Assembly: GCA_003415625.1 (NCBI GenBank)
Contig: PYIU01000002.1
Coordinates: forward strand, 2,914,001 to 2,978,000
Source of the DNA: Aquanectria penicillioides
Lineage: Eukaryota > Ascomycota > Sordariomycetes > Hypocreales > Nectriaceae
Reading direction: 5' to 3'
Length of the DNA stretch: 64,000 nucleotides
Position numbers and translations under genes: made by a program. Shown here piece after piece: positions 36,471 to 47,959 of the stretch. The stretch's first letter is position 1. Each line of letters begins with the position of its first letter. Below the pieces are notes generated by a model. The model was not told the origin of the DNA, did not search any database, and saw only the letters and a program-made list of their open reading frames with translations.

Positions 36471-38010
36471 CTAAGAAAGCCACTGCAGACTGAAAATGGA
36501 GGCTGTGGATTTCGACAATCCAATCTCCAGCGTGCTGTCAGCACTCTTGATGCTCACAGGGATGGTCCCGCCCTTTCGCTCAAGGGCAATCTTAGGAGGC
36601 TCTACAGCAGTAGGATCAATCAGCTTGTAGAAACGCTTTCCAGACTGGCTCAAAAATCTTTCGAGGCCTTCCTGAGTGACCTCGTGCTCTTCGATAACCC
36701 CCCTTTCAATTGCCTCCTCTAGCGCCAGAAGGACTAGTTGGGTAGCGTAGGGCTGAGTAAAAACACCGGCTGGCACTGCCTGGCCATTCTGTTTCTTGGA
36801 TACCAAGGGATGAGGGGCGCTGTCGCTGCCACTACAAAGCACACAAGGTTAACATAGCACATGGGAAGAAAGGGACGAGACCACTTACAAGAAGAACTTG
36901 GGATCTCCGCTACAAACAGCCTTGATGAGAGCATCTCGGTCTGCAGGTGTTTTAGGAATGGGCTTGCAAAAAGCCAGGGGGTCCGTGTGACTAATGTCCC
37001 CTGTCAAGTAGAGGTGGTGTGCCGTAATAGTTCCTGTCGATTGTATATTGTCGTTAGAAAAGGACTGGAAAAAGTGGAAACGGACTAGGGCGATAGTCAA
37101 AGCATGTATACATAGAAGCACATACCGGCAACTGTTGAACCGCAAGATCGGACGGCGTCTAATGCTGCTGCGGTAGAACAATGCTGCATTAAAAAAAAAG
37201 TTAGTTTAAGACGACGTAACTCGAAGAAATGGGCCACCGACCTCAAGGATGCATCGAAGTCGGGGAAACTTCTCGTGCAGCCTCTTCAGATCGGGCAAGA
37301 ATGCCTCTTCGAGCGAGATGTCACTTGGGGGAGTCCCTGGCACCTCGCCATGCAAGTTTAGGACCATGTCATGGCTTTCCATTGCGGCAAATACAGGGGA
37401 GAAGGCCTCGATGAAGTCCCCTGAGACGCCCGACTCGGAGTTTGTAGTGACACCTGCAATGTGTCAGTTCTGCAGTTTTGGCACCGAGACCTCCTCATTC
37501 TCTCCTACCTTGGGGGTACAACTTGACTCCTGTAACACCGGCAGCGGCTGCCTCCGCGATGACTTCGGGGGTAATAGAAGAGTGAAGCTTGTAATGTTAG
37601 ATGCCGTGGTAAGGTTTTCTGCCTTGTATCCTGTATAACTCACGTAGAGAGACATGAGATAGTTGACCTTGGGATCAATAGCCTGCAAGCGGGACTTATA
37701 TTCGAGAGCTTGGGCCACGCTTGTGATGGGCGGCTGTAGGTTTGGCTGTCAACTATGTTAGTGGATGACAGATGCAGATATTGACATTGTGAAGACTACA
37801 TGCCATGACAAACACAGTGTCGACACCTCCATTACGGATTTGAGGGACCACCAATTCCATCACCTAGAGTACTCGGCACCATGTTAGTCAAATTCAGCCA
37901 AGCCGGGGGTGGGGGTGGAACTGGTAACAATTGACCTTGTCCTGCCGTAAATGGACATGCATGTCTGCCGATGCTGGCAATTCCAAACGTTGAACATCCT
38001 TGAGCTTCAT
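36471..38010 (-). CDS. URA4: Dihydroorotase (de novo pyrimidine synthesis)
   Basis: Zinc-dependent amidohydrolase converting N-carbamoyl-L-aspartate to L-dihydroorotate in the cytosol. Eight exons on the minus strand: 38010-37936, 37863-37804, 37745-37644, 37587-37509, 37453-37242, 37183-37126, 37033-36889 and 36831-36471. They give 363 residues, the usual length for the type II (PyrC/URA4) enzymes. Metal-binding and active-site motifs are intact: MHVHLR (residues 17-22), GVKLYPQG with the Lys that is carbamylated in this family, LNLHGEVP, LEHCSTAAAL, TAHHLYLTGD and FGSDSAPH. Intron 2 (37803-37746) has a GC donor (GCATGT) with a normal AG acceptor; the protein only continues (VFVMPNLQPP) if it is used. 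Exon 4 to 8 junctions all keep frame. No frame break. Confidence 0.95.
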
Positions 38011-41000
38011 TTTGTCTGAGACGCCGTGTCGTGAGGATTGTGTGTACCGGAGAAAAGTTTTAGGTGCGCGTCAAAAGTATATGCGGGGAAGCATTTTTTT
38101 GCTCCTTTACATTCATGGTTTTGCGGAGAGGGGGAGGGGCAACTGATCAGTGATAGGGAGCACGTGATTTCTTTTTCGTGGCAGCGAGGGTCAGGCACGA
38201 TAACTTGGTAGGTACACAGTAAGGACATTCATTGAGGTGAGGTTGGTATAGGCGGAGCCTGAGGACTGCACAACAGCATCTGGAAGGACGATAATCACAA
38301 TTCGGGCCCGGCCTTCACCACTGGCCACTGAATGCCAGTTTTGATGCCAATTTGGATGCCAAGCTCGCCACGAGGATTCTGCAAGGTGAATGGCAATTTT
38401 CCCTTCTGGACTTTTTTCTCTAAACGCCAGGATCAAGAGACTGCTTTTGGACCACAGCTACTTCCTGTTCGGGGAGTCATTGGCCGAAGTCTGCTTGGCC
38501 CCCGAGAAAAGAGCTTCTCCTCTGGTTCGTGCTGTGGATAATTTTGGGAGCGTTTACTTCCTCGAGAAGTCGTGCTCGCTATCCCTGCATTTGTTTCAGG
38601 TCATCCTGCGTGGGACCAGCCGCCGTGGGGGGACTAGCCATCCCTGTCCTGGTTCGTAAGCTATTTTCAACGGTTTCGTCCCCAGGAAAGGATGAAAAAC
38701 CACGACAAAACCTTGCTAGGTGAACTTCAAATTGCCTGCTGAGGTGATATCCGTGCCGTTGCCACAAAATTGTAGTGAGACAGACACCATGACAACCAGC
38801 TTGGTGATATTCTGTCATGCGTTTTGGAGGCTCTGCGATGCATGAAAGACATGTGAAGTGTTGAGACATATATTGTAGCCTCATCCCCAGACCGGTAAAG
38901 TCAGAGAATTGATGTATCAGTCGAATGGTTTCCGACTGGCGGAGCTGCAATGATTGTGCCTGCGGCCCTAGCGCTCACTGGAGAAGAACGAAATGGCTGC
39001 GCCCCAGCCACTTTGCCCCTGGATCAGCGGACATGGATTGCGTTACCAGATACATCACAGGCAGAAAAACAACGCCAGAGTGCAATGGGGAGACTTGGCT
39101 CACCGAGACCCGGAGAGGCTCCTGGGGTTCGTTGTCGCCTGGGCTCAGAAAAAAAAAAATTCTGTCTGCGGTGCCGTCATCTTTGCAGCTCAGAAAGGCG
39201 CCGCTGCATCGGTTTCAGGGACCCCTGGTTTGGAGATAGGTACGTGGCATGCCTTTGGCGAGTCGCTGGGAGAAAGCAGCTCACAGTCCCATCACCATGC
39301 ACAACATAGCGCTTAAGTTGACCACTTATATCTGCCGCGGAGGGAGCCGTGGGCTAGACGATCTTCTTCGATGCAACGGGAATCAAACCACGCACGACTG
39401 CTGACGCGATGTATTGTGGGGAGTGACGTTGAGTTGTTTAGTCGGTGGCTGGTTGGATTCGCTCTCAATCCTACACGGCATCGTCGATATCAATAATTGT
39501 TTCTATATAGTCTGTGATCTCCTGCATTGACCGAGCTGGCGGCTTGAATATAGGGCTGTTAAGGCCAATTGGCATGCCGGGTGCGATGCGCTGGGGAGTG
39601 ATCTGGCACAGCGTAACCATATTTTGCCTGGTGTCGTGCCCACTGCATGGAGCATGTGAGCAGGGATTGGGCCCAGAATGATCAATCTCAAAATTCCGGA
39701 GCTCGGTAGTTGGTTGAGATGATTAAGGAGGGAAAGCGTTCTGCAACGTCTTGGAGTGTCGGTTATCCAGTGGGCTGCCGAATCACGGAGACAGACCGGC
39801 TGACTCTGACTCTGGACGCGAAGCGGAGGTGGATTGTTGGTTGCTTTTTGCGGCGCCACTGACGCGATGCAAGTCAGTACACGGGGTCCAGTCGGAATTT
39901 TCGAAGGCCTGGAGCCGGCGATGGCCGGGGCTTGGCGAGCCTAGACTTGCGAATGCGTCGCATGTGGTTGCAGCACAGAATCGATGTTGTTGATTGCGAC
40001 GACCAGTTGGAGGATGGAGTTTGTTAGGGGTTTCGGGGGAGATGGACCAGACGATTGATATGGATAGCCAAGGATGGGGTTGCGTGGGAACTAGCTGTTG
40101 GGGAGGTTTGTCGGCCGAGTTCAATGTCTCACCTAATGGCTTGTCCCTTCCAGCCACATTGACAATTGGAAACTTGCTCTACCAACCTCGCCTACCATGT
40201 GCTTGGGCTAAGTTACCTAAATTTACCTACCTATCTAAGTAGGTAGGTAGGTATAGACCAACCTGAAGCAATGACATCTTCAGGTACCTACCTGCCCAAC
40301 GTACCTTACCTTACCTTACCTACCTAGGCAGGCACTTCGCGCCTACCTACATACATGCCTCCCCAGGTAGGTAGTAAGCAAGCAAGGCACGGAGGAGGAG
40401 GCTAAGGCAGGTGTGGCACTGTGGCATCTCAACAACTCTGACCCTTTTTTGGAATGGGAATGAGACTTAATGAATGATCTAGACATGCGCACCTTCTCAC
40501 GTGGTGGCGCGGCAACACGAGGTTGAGCAAAGACAAGATAAGACATACGGGGCCAAGTGCGACACCCGTGTGCTGCCGTTGTCGGGTGTCGTGCTCCTGC
40601 CGTGCTCACCTGAAAGCAAGACAGCCTTTGGACTCCTCAGGACGCAGCCATCTCCAACTTTGTGCAAGGTTAGAGAGCTAAAGGCCATTGATTTGACATC
40701 AGAGAGCACTAGAGAGCAGGGAGCCCTGTCGGTTGGTTGCCGCACCGCAAACCCGTCTCTTCTAAAACCTCGCGCCATGTGTTCTCCGGACCTAGTGAGC
40801 AGCGGGGCTGCAAGCGAAACCATCATGACCCAGTTCCGATGCACCCTGCGACTACCACTGAACTAGGCTGCCTTGAGCTCCGAAGGAATGAGGAATGAGG
40901 AATATTCAGAGTCCCCATGTCATGCCCATGGAAAGCCCGGCCGAGACCCAGGAACCAGAAGCCCTCCCTGTCGCTCGCCTGTCGGGCCACAGGCTAGAGG

Positions 41001-42250
41001 CCATCGTCTGAACGCTCTCCAGATGCCCATAAACCCCCCTGTCGGCCTGTTCTTCTCCCATGGAGACGAAGCCCAAAGCTCCACGATCTCACACAGACCC
41101 TGGCCTAGCAGCGCCTGGGCTGGATGAATGTGGTCAGGGCTCTTGAATCAACCACCGGGTCTGCCAAATGCTTTGCCTCTTCGGTCAATAAGACGACACG
41201 CCATCGGCCCGCACAACCAGCTCAAACGGCGCCGATTTGAGCAACCCCCCTGGTCGACTTCCAATTCCGATGGTCTCCCATCCAGGACGACTGGGTCCAA
41301 GCCCACTTCGACACATGGCAAACAATCCCTAGCTTCGTGCGAGACTGACCTGTTATCGAGAGCATCACCGCAGCGAGCCGGACGCCAAACACCTGACGCC
41401 TTGACGCATCGACGCCTCGGCGCCCTGGAGAGGTACTCCACACCGTGCCCCACGGCTGTCTGGGACATGAACTGGATGGAACTGGCTGCCCCTCGGCCGT
41501 TGATGTTTGATACCCGGTTCACCGCTGCTGCGACTCTGTTGCTTTTGCTGCGAGGCAACCTGAGCTGCTTTTGGCTCCTCCCCGCCTCCCTCACCCTGGT
41601 CACCTTGCCATATCCATGACCCCTTTTGTCGTCCCTTGTCGTCCCTTGTCATCCGACGTGGCATCGAAGCTCCCCTCCGCAGCCTAGTCCTGCAAGCGCA
41701 GGTTCGCCAGCCGTCCGTATCATGTACACCCTGCTGACCGGACATTAATAGGTCCCGGCCACCCACCACGACCACGACCACCACCCACTCGGACGCTCGA
41801 AGCCCGTTCTTGTTTCAAGCCTCCTCTTCTTGTCTTGTCTTATTCTCCTCTTGCCCTTTCCCGTTCTCTGCACGGTAAGGGCGAGCCTATCGCAATGCCA
41901 TAAACCCGCCCGGTCTTAACCCCCCCACACTCGTTTTCTTTATCCAAGCACCTCGTCCCCGTCTTTCCTTCGGTGACGCTCTACAGGGCCCCATCGACTT
42001 GCGATTTTGCTCAGTCCGATGCACAATGATAGGCCTGGTTGCCCAGTGTAGATGAGCAGATGAGCGCACATATAGAGAGCTTCCCTTTGGTCATTCTTTC
42101 ATCGACATGTGTCTAGACTTGTCATCTTTCTCCGTATCTTTTACCTCCCTCTCCACCACTTCTCTTCCAGTTAGCTCCTCGGAGTGCATTCTTTCCCGAT
42201 CCACCGCCCATTGATCTCATCCGCCTACCTTGTGTGGTTGAGATCCTTCG
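38011..42250. other. 4.2-kb gene-free divergent region
   Basis: Between the dihydroorotase gene (-) and an unknown coiled-coil gene (+). ORFs here are short, mutually overlapping and unrecognised (largest about 163 codons at 41128-41619). A dense TACCTA/TAGGTA cluster lies at 40208-40380. From about 41630 the DNA becomes C/T-rich, as expected for the 5' leader of the downstream gene. Confidence 0.5.
40208..40380. repeat. Cluster of TACCT/AGGTA repeats with a perfect hairpin
   Basis: Many copies of ACCTACC, TACCTTACC and AGGTAGG. At 40224-40249 two exact 10-bp arms (TACCTACCTA and TAGGTAGGTA) flank a 6-nt loop. Similar short motifs recur near 15350, 18942, 24997 and 59825, so this looks like a dispersed intergenic motif family. 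Confidence 0.85.
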
Positions 42251-44358
42251 ATGAAGAAACCGTGGAAATCAACCTCCAGCGCGGGTGGTAGTGCTCGGCC
42301 CAGGACTGGCCCACACACGATCCGCGGCCGAATTTCTGGGCCGGTTCCCATCCCGAGTCCCATGGACGACGAGTTCCCGATCCGCAGCCCCGGTACCAAT
42401 ATCGCAACACCTGTACGCGCCGAGTTCAAAGAATCACAAACAGAGCCAGCGTTGTCAGGACGCGACCAGCAACCTGTCTCTTCTCCCGACCCTCCCGCTG
42501 CCACTCCAGGCACGCAGACCGAACCTTCGCATCCCATCAACGCCGACCCACGTACCACACAGCCAGTGATCTCCCCAATGGCCTCCCCAATGACAGGGAT
42601 ACGGGCACCACCTAGCCAAAGAACGAATCCGTCTAATCCAGTAAGGCAATCGACCGTGAGTGCCGACGCGATTCAAATAAAAGATAGAGACCGCCCACAT
42701 CGAAAGCAATCAAAGCTTAGGGGTGCCATCGGAAAACTTTTGGGTCGGAGACGAAAGCACCATCCTTATGATAGCCCAATCCCACGGACTCTGAAGTCGT
42801 TTCAACGCCGACCACGGGACCAGAAGATTATCGCACCCCGAGCAACAACAAGACCCCTTACAACAATGAACCGAAGCCATCGAGTAGGCCGGACCCGAGA
42901 GCGCGGAGTCGCCCATTCCCTGGTGCTGAGTCCAAGCGCTCCGCTTCCCTTCCCATCACTGAATTCGACCGGGCACTGCGATCCCATTCCGTTCGCCCCG
43001 AAGATGTTCGCGCAATTGAGAGTGCACGCAACTCGCTCAGTGCTGAGTTCGGCCTCTCTCGGAGGCAAACCGGTCCCTTGAGGTCTAAGGAGGATGACCT
43101 CGCGGGGCTTTCACCACGTCCTGCTAGCAGCCAAGGGCGGGACAGTCGGACGGCTCAGAATGAAGAGGATCCAGGAGAGATTGGGCGAGCTATCACGAGC
43201 GATTACATGGGTTCTCGCCGTCGGTCACGGAGTCTATCGGGATTACCCGAAGTTGAGGAGGACCAGGGCAAAGCCCGACGGCGAAGTGACGAGATCCGCT
43301 ATTGGAGGGAGAGTTATGATCCGGCTTTCATGTCGCCTGTGTCTTCAAACGCCCAGGATGGCGAAGAAGGTGCAGTGGTTGATGATGAAACTAATCAGGA
43401 CGTCGATGATGAGCCGCTCCGGCCACCACCGGAGCCTTTCCAATTCGATAACTTCGCAACGATAAATGAGATTGGGGGGATGAAAATTACACATGCCGCG
43501 GACCTGGAGACTCGGGTTTGCAACCTGGAATCTCGCGTACACCATCTGGAACAGGTTCTCGATCAAGTTTGTCAAACGGACCCAAGTTTCCGATCTCAAT
43601 TGGATCCTCCAGATCGATCCGCAGTTATCATTCCTGTTGATGACATGCAATTCCACACAATAGACACCGATGAGGAGGAATATCGGCGGCTGAAGAGGCA
43701 CAAACGGCAAATATCAGACATTGCCCCTGATGAACCGCCGGCATTCCCCACCTCAAACATTTTGCCTGTCCCTGAGACTTCAGACCGACCAACGTCCATC
43801 GCAACTATTCGCGGCGTAAGCAGCCTTCCTACCCTGTCAAAAGATTCAACTGGCCCATTTACCATGGATCATTACGCTACTTTACTGGCCCTGGTTCACA
43901 CAGAACGATCAGCCAGGGAAGCACTTGAGGCACAAGTGAAACGGCTTGGTTACCAAGTGAGCATCTTGTCGAAATCACCTGCCAACAGAAGGGATACTCG
44001 ATACGACCCACCTCCAACGGCAAAGTCATTTGGGGACAAGTCGGCATTTGACCACGACGACGACGACAACGAAGGTGAACTAACAATGATGATTGACACT
44101 CAGGCGAGGTCTATCGACCCCGAAGACTCTGGGATTGGTACAGGTCATGGAGATGAGAGTGAGTATTCCGAAACATACGAAACTCCTCGTGAAGAAGGCC
44201 ACAGCTTCGGGCCTTCGGAGAAGATCTTCAAGAGGAGGAGCAACAAAAGAAGACGGCGAGAACTCTCTCCCTTTCTCAGCTCACTCGAAAACCCCACCAG
44301 CACCCCTACCCCATGCCATTTGAGTTGGACCCTCCTTTCAAAACTATATACACTCTGA
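42251..44358 (+). CDS. Uncharacterised protein with two coiled-coil segments (one apparent frameshift)
   Basis: I do not recognise this protein. It begins MKKPWKSTSSAGGS with a long Pro/Ser/Thr-rich disordered N-terminus, then a basic block (KLRGAIGKLLGRRRKHH, about residues 155-172). Further on come an acidic PPPEPFQFDNFATINEIGGM segment and two heptad-like stretches (LETRVCNLESRVHHLEQVLD and ERSAREALEAQVKRLGYQ). A basic RRSNKRRRREL, possibly a nuclear signal, lies near the C-terminus. The frame from 42251 is conserved-looking to about 42797; the following part (VSTPTTGPEDY, then KRSASLPITEFDRALRSHS) continues one base earlier, to the stop at 44356-44358. One missing base near 42797-42802 gives 702 residues. 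No intron fits. It could be a spindle-pole, septum or cytoskeletal scaffold, but nothing in the sequence proves it. Confidence 0.7.
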
Positions 44359-44982
44359 TTTATTCTACGATCATGACACGCTCCAACAGCACATCTACTA
44401 TTTTCCATCCCGCTTTCTCCTGAATTCACTTCTTGGGGACGACCACTATTTATGTACAATACCTCTTGAGTCAAGATTTACGAATTTCTTGTCGGGCGAT
44501 AGCAATGTCTTGAATATTTTGATTTCGTCTTTTTTTTGTCTTCTCTATTTATAGTTCTTGGCTTTCCTCACTTGGCACTCTAGCGCTTCCTTTTGGTATT
44601 GTGTGAATGACGCTGTTTTCGACCGCATGATTGGCATCATGCACGTACATCTGGCTCTTCTACTGATCGGTAGGCGTGGCCATATTCTTTTCTCCCTACC
44701 TTCTCGCACACCTCTATCCCTTCTTACCTTGGATGCCAGAGGCACTTCGAAATGATGCACGCATTCGTTGACATCTTGGCAGCTTTGTGAAATCGGATCA
44801 CGTACTGAGGATAGTCTTTTAATAAAGAATCCGTGTGCATCGCTAAATGAGCCACATACACGCAAAGTTGTGAAATGGAGCAACATAGTTGTAGTTGCCT
44901 TTCTGTTGTCAAGTTTTTTTTTTTTTTCGTTTCCTTGTTACATGGTTCCTACCTTGTTCTATATACATGGCGTGAGCCTTAG
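44359..44982. other. Convergent spacer
   Basis: About 620 bp of AT-rich sequence, with a T run at 44916-44928, between the stops of the unknown coiled-coil gene and OCT1. Expected to hold both 3' UTRs. Confidence 0.5.
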
Positions 44983-47360
44983 TCAATTACTGCTTAGTAT
45001 GGTGTAGGTCATCTTTAATACCCCACTGCCCACCAAAGCCATAGACTTTTCGTCGCCAGGTGCGAGTCTCTCGTCCTGGAGAGTCTCCGCCAAACAGGTC
45101 CAGGGATCTCGACCACCACCCCACTTCAGGAGCTTCTCCTTTAGGCGCTCCCCATTCTCACGGTTGATCGCAGCACCGTCCTCGCCAGCCTTGAAAACCA
45201 CACGCCAAACCCGCTCAGCCAAGACACGGTCGAAGAGGTAGCTGTAGTATGTGCTGCCGTAGCTATGTAGGTGACCGAAGAAACCCTGCCAACAGGTCCC
45301 TGGAGGATCCTTTGGTCCGTGGGCGAAACGGGTCTGAATCTCGTGGAAGATGTCGGTAGAGTTGAAGCCTGGGCTTGTCACACTAGATGCGTGGTAGGCC
45401 TGATCAACCATGGCAAGCAGAATCTGGTGTTCCGTGTCGATGCCCTCGAAGCGTTTCGACAAGCGGACACGTTCGGCCACCAAATCGTATGGAAGAAGGC
45501 GATCCGACTTCCAGTGACGAGCGAAGAGGGAGAGCACGGTAGGATCGGCGGCAAAGTGTTCCATGAGGGTGGAGGGCAGCTCGGCGAAGTCAGTTGCACA
45601 GCGAGTGCCTGACACGTTCTGGAAGTTTGTGCGGGCCAAGATAGAGTGGATGGCATGTCCCATCTCATGGAACAGGGTTTCGACCGAGTAAAACGACAGG
45701 AAGGCCGGTTCTTTAGAGTTCTCACTCTTAGGGAAATCACACACCAGAGCAATCGTGGGGAGCTGTTTCAGCTTCCCATTCTTTGTTGAGATCTCCATGC
45801 CATCGTTGGCAGCCAGCTCAGGGGACTCAAAGCTTGGCATATCACTGCTCTGGTCAGCGGCTACCTCCTCGACCTCGTCTGGAAGAATCTCTCGCGAGCA
45901 CCGGACAGTAAAGTGTGCAGGGTTGGGGGACTTCTGTGGTCGATAGAAGAGGTCACAGTAGAGCACTGCGACCTGTTCACCGTCATCGGTGACGACATCT
46001 AACCGCTTGACATCAGGATGCCAGGTCTCGCCCCTAAGGGTCTCCCTTGCGACAAACCGAATGCCATAGAGCCGGTTGAACAGCCTTGATAGTCCCTGCA
46101 TAACCGTGCCTACAGAGAAGAAGGCAGTAAGCTGATCCTCCTGCCTTTGTCGTGATCTCATATCTGCTCTGATCTTTTCCATGTAAAAGTCTCTATCCCA
46201 AGCCTGAAGCTGTGTTTCGGGGATGTTTAGACGGTCACGCTTCTTCTCAACTAGTTCTTGCAGTTCCCGCTGAATGGTAGGAGCATTGTGGTTTCTCAGG
46301 GCGAGGAGAAACTGCATGACCGAGGCAGGCGATTTAGCCATCATGCGGTCCTTTAGAGCCATATGACCGTAGCTCTCAAACCCAGCTAGCTCTGCCAACT
46401 CACCCCTCTGTTTAAGCATGGCTTCCAAATACAGAATGGTATCCCGGGATGCAGTTCGCTGTGCGACGTATATTTCCTTCCTCGTATCCTCATCATATAC
46501 ACTTTGCAAAGCTGCGGCGGCCTCCGAACCAACGGTAGGGAGTGTGATTTGTGACCGCACCTTGAGGGTTGCAGCCAAGCTCGGATATAAACCATAAAAG
46601 CGGTGGGAAGGTAGAGTGATGGCCCTCTTCTCTGGTTGCATACCCTGGACGAAAGCGGATCCAATATCACTGATGCGGGATGACAGGTCCACAAACCTGT
46701 CCCGCGCAGCTTTGGGGAGGTTGACGGCCGACTTCATAAAGTCCAGCTTCAGCAACTCCGCGACCGTCTTCTCCTCCTCCGACCACACTTTTGTGACCTC
46801 GGGTTTTGACAGGGCAACACCAAGCTGGTCGCTTAGGCCAGTCATGGTATTGAGTTGGTTCATATATTGATAGACCTTGGACCAGGCACCGGCAGCAGCT
46901 TCTTGGAACCGAGGATCGGGATGTGTCATGCGAACGAAGTCAGAAAGATCGAGGACGCGACATAGGAGATCGCTCAGCCGGTCAAGGTCCCGCACAATTG
47001 CCTGGTACTCTTCCACTGTCGAAGCGTTCAGGACTCTTTGCACGATCTTGGTGGCCCGCTGTAAGTTCTTCTGGGCAAACTGGAGGAAGCCATCGGGGCT
47101 GGTCAAGTATCGATTCTTGAACAGGCCGTGGCTCTTTTTGAGGCTAAACCTAGGTAATGACCTTTCTGACGGGGAATCGAAGAGGGTGCGCAGAATGGCG
47201 TCGTCTTGGCCGACGCTCGCTGAATGATCAACGAGGGGGCTCCCGGGCTGGATTGGGCGGCAGCGGAGGTAGCGGACAGCCATCGTCGCTGGAGAGGCTT
47301 GGTCGCGTGTCGGACACATTGAGCGCAGACCCAGGCACGACGGCCAGCCGAGTTGAGCAT
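44983..47360 (-). CDS. OCT1: Mitochondrial intermediate peptidase (M3 metallopeptidase), one apparent frameshift
   Basis: Matrix zinc peptidase that removes an octapeptide from imported precursors after the main processing peptidase. Single exon of about 792 residues. The start at 47360 gives a matrix-type presequence rich in Arg, Ala and Ser (MLNSAGRRAWVCAQCVRHAT, then RRWLSATSAAA). The zinc-binding motif HEMGH is near residue 564 (45654-45669), in ETLFHEMGHAIHS. C-terminal M3 signatures follow: PSTLMEHFAADP, HSYGSTYYSYLFDRVLAERVW. One missing base near 47235-47250, in a G/C-rich stretch, separates the presequence frame from the rest (PLVDHSASVGQDDAILR). A longer ORF in the downstream frame runs back to 47901, but its N-terminal part does not look like the family. 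It shares its upstream region with the MIC26/27 gene. Confidence 0.92.
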
Positions 47361-47959
47361 GGCTATCTCGCGGGCAAGGCCAGGGTCGCAGGCTTGCGGA
47401 GAGCAAGGCGATGAGGGCGGAGAGCGGAGCAGAGGGCAGAACGATAGAACACGGGGAGATGCGAGAAGAAAGAAGAAAAATTGTAAATAGAAAAAAAATG
47501 GAGCGAAGTCGCCGCTCATGAGAGATGCTGGCAAACATGAACAAAAATGAAACGGATGTAGATGGGGAAGGTCCAACCCGATTTGCGGATCCCAGGCCCT
47601 GGCGCTGGCCATCCATCCAGTAGATAGAGCACAATTTGCCCTTGCGACTGCGCAGTCGGCGATTTGCGGCCATAGGGGACCCCTGCTTCCTCCGGCTAAT
47701 CGCTTGTGCGGCCCCACTCACCTCGCTGAAAGAGACCACTAACCTGCTCCCCGGCGCTCGCTGGGCTGAGCACTGGAAGCCCTGAGAGCCCTGTAAATGC
47801 CCTGCGCTCCTCTGGCCGAACGGAACAGGTCGGGATTCTCCGCCGTGCGTTTTTCCGGCCGTGGCCCGTGGAGCCTTTTTGGTGATGATTGCATCCAGCA
47901 TCGTCCGTCCACTTCATCTCGCGTGACGTCCTCCCTCGTACCCGTCAATTGAGCCCACA
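47361..47959. promoter_or_regulatory. Bidirectional promoter region of OCT1 and the MIC26/27-like gene
   Basis: 599 bp between two outward-facing start codons of genes for mitochondrial proteins. No TATA element stands out; CG-rich near both ends. Co-regulation is inferred from the head-to-head arrangement only. Confidence 0.5.

Noticed and set aside
39350..39420. Possible tRNA B-box (GGTTTGATTCC on the minus strand)
   Set aside because: No pairing T-arm stem and no D-arm or acceptor stem could be formed around it.
41128..41619. 163-codon ORF ending in a hydrophobic stretch
   Set aside because: Overlaps equally long ORFs on the minus strand, with no signal peptide at its start and no recognised domain.
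47361..47901. N-terminal extension of OCT1 (open frame back to 47901)
   Set aside because: The added residues do not resemble the family, whereas the other frame gives a proper mitochondrial presequence from 47360. The region is the divergent promoter.
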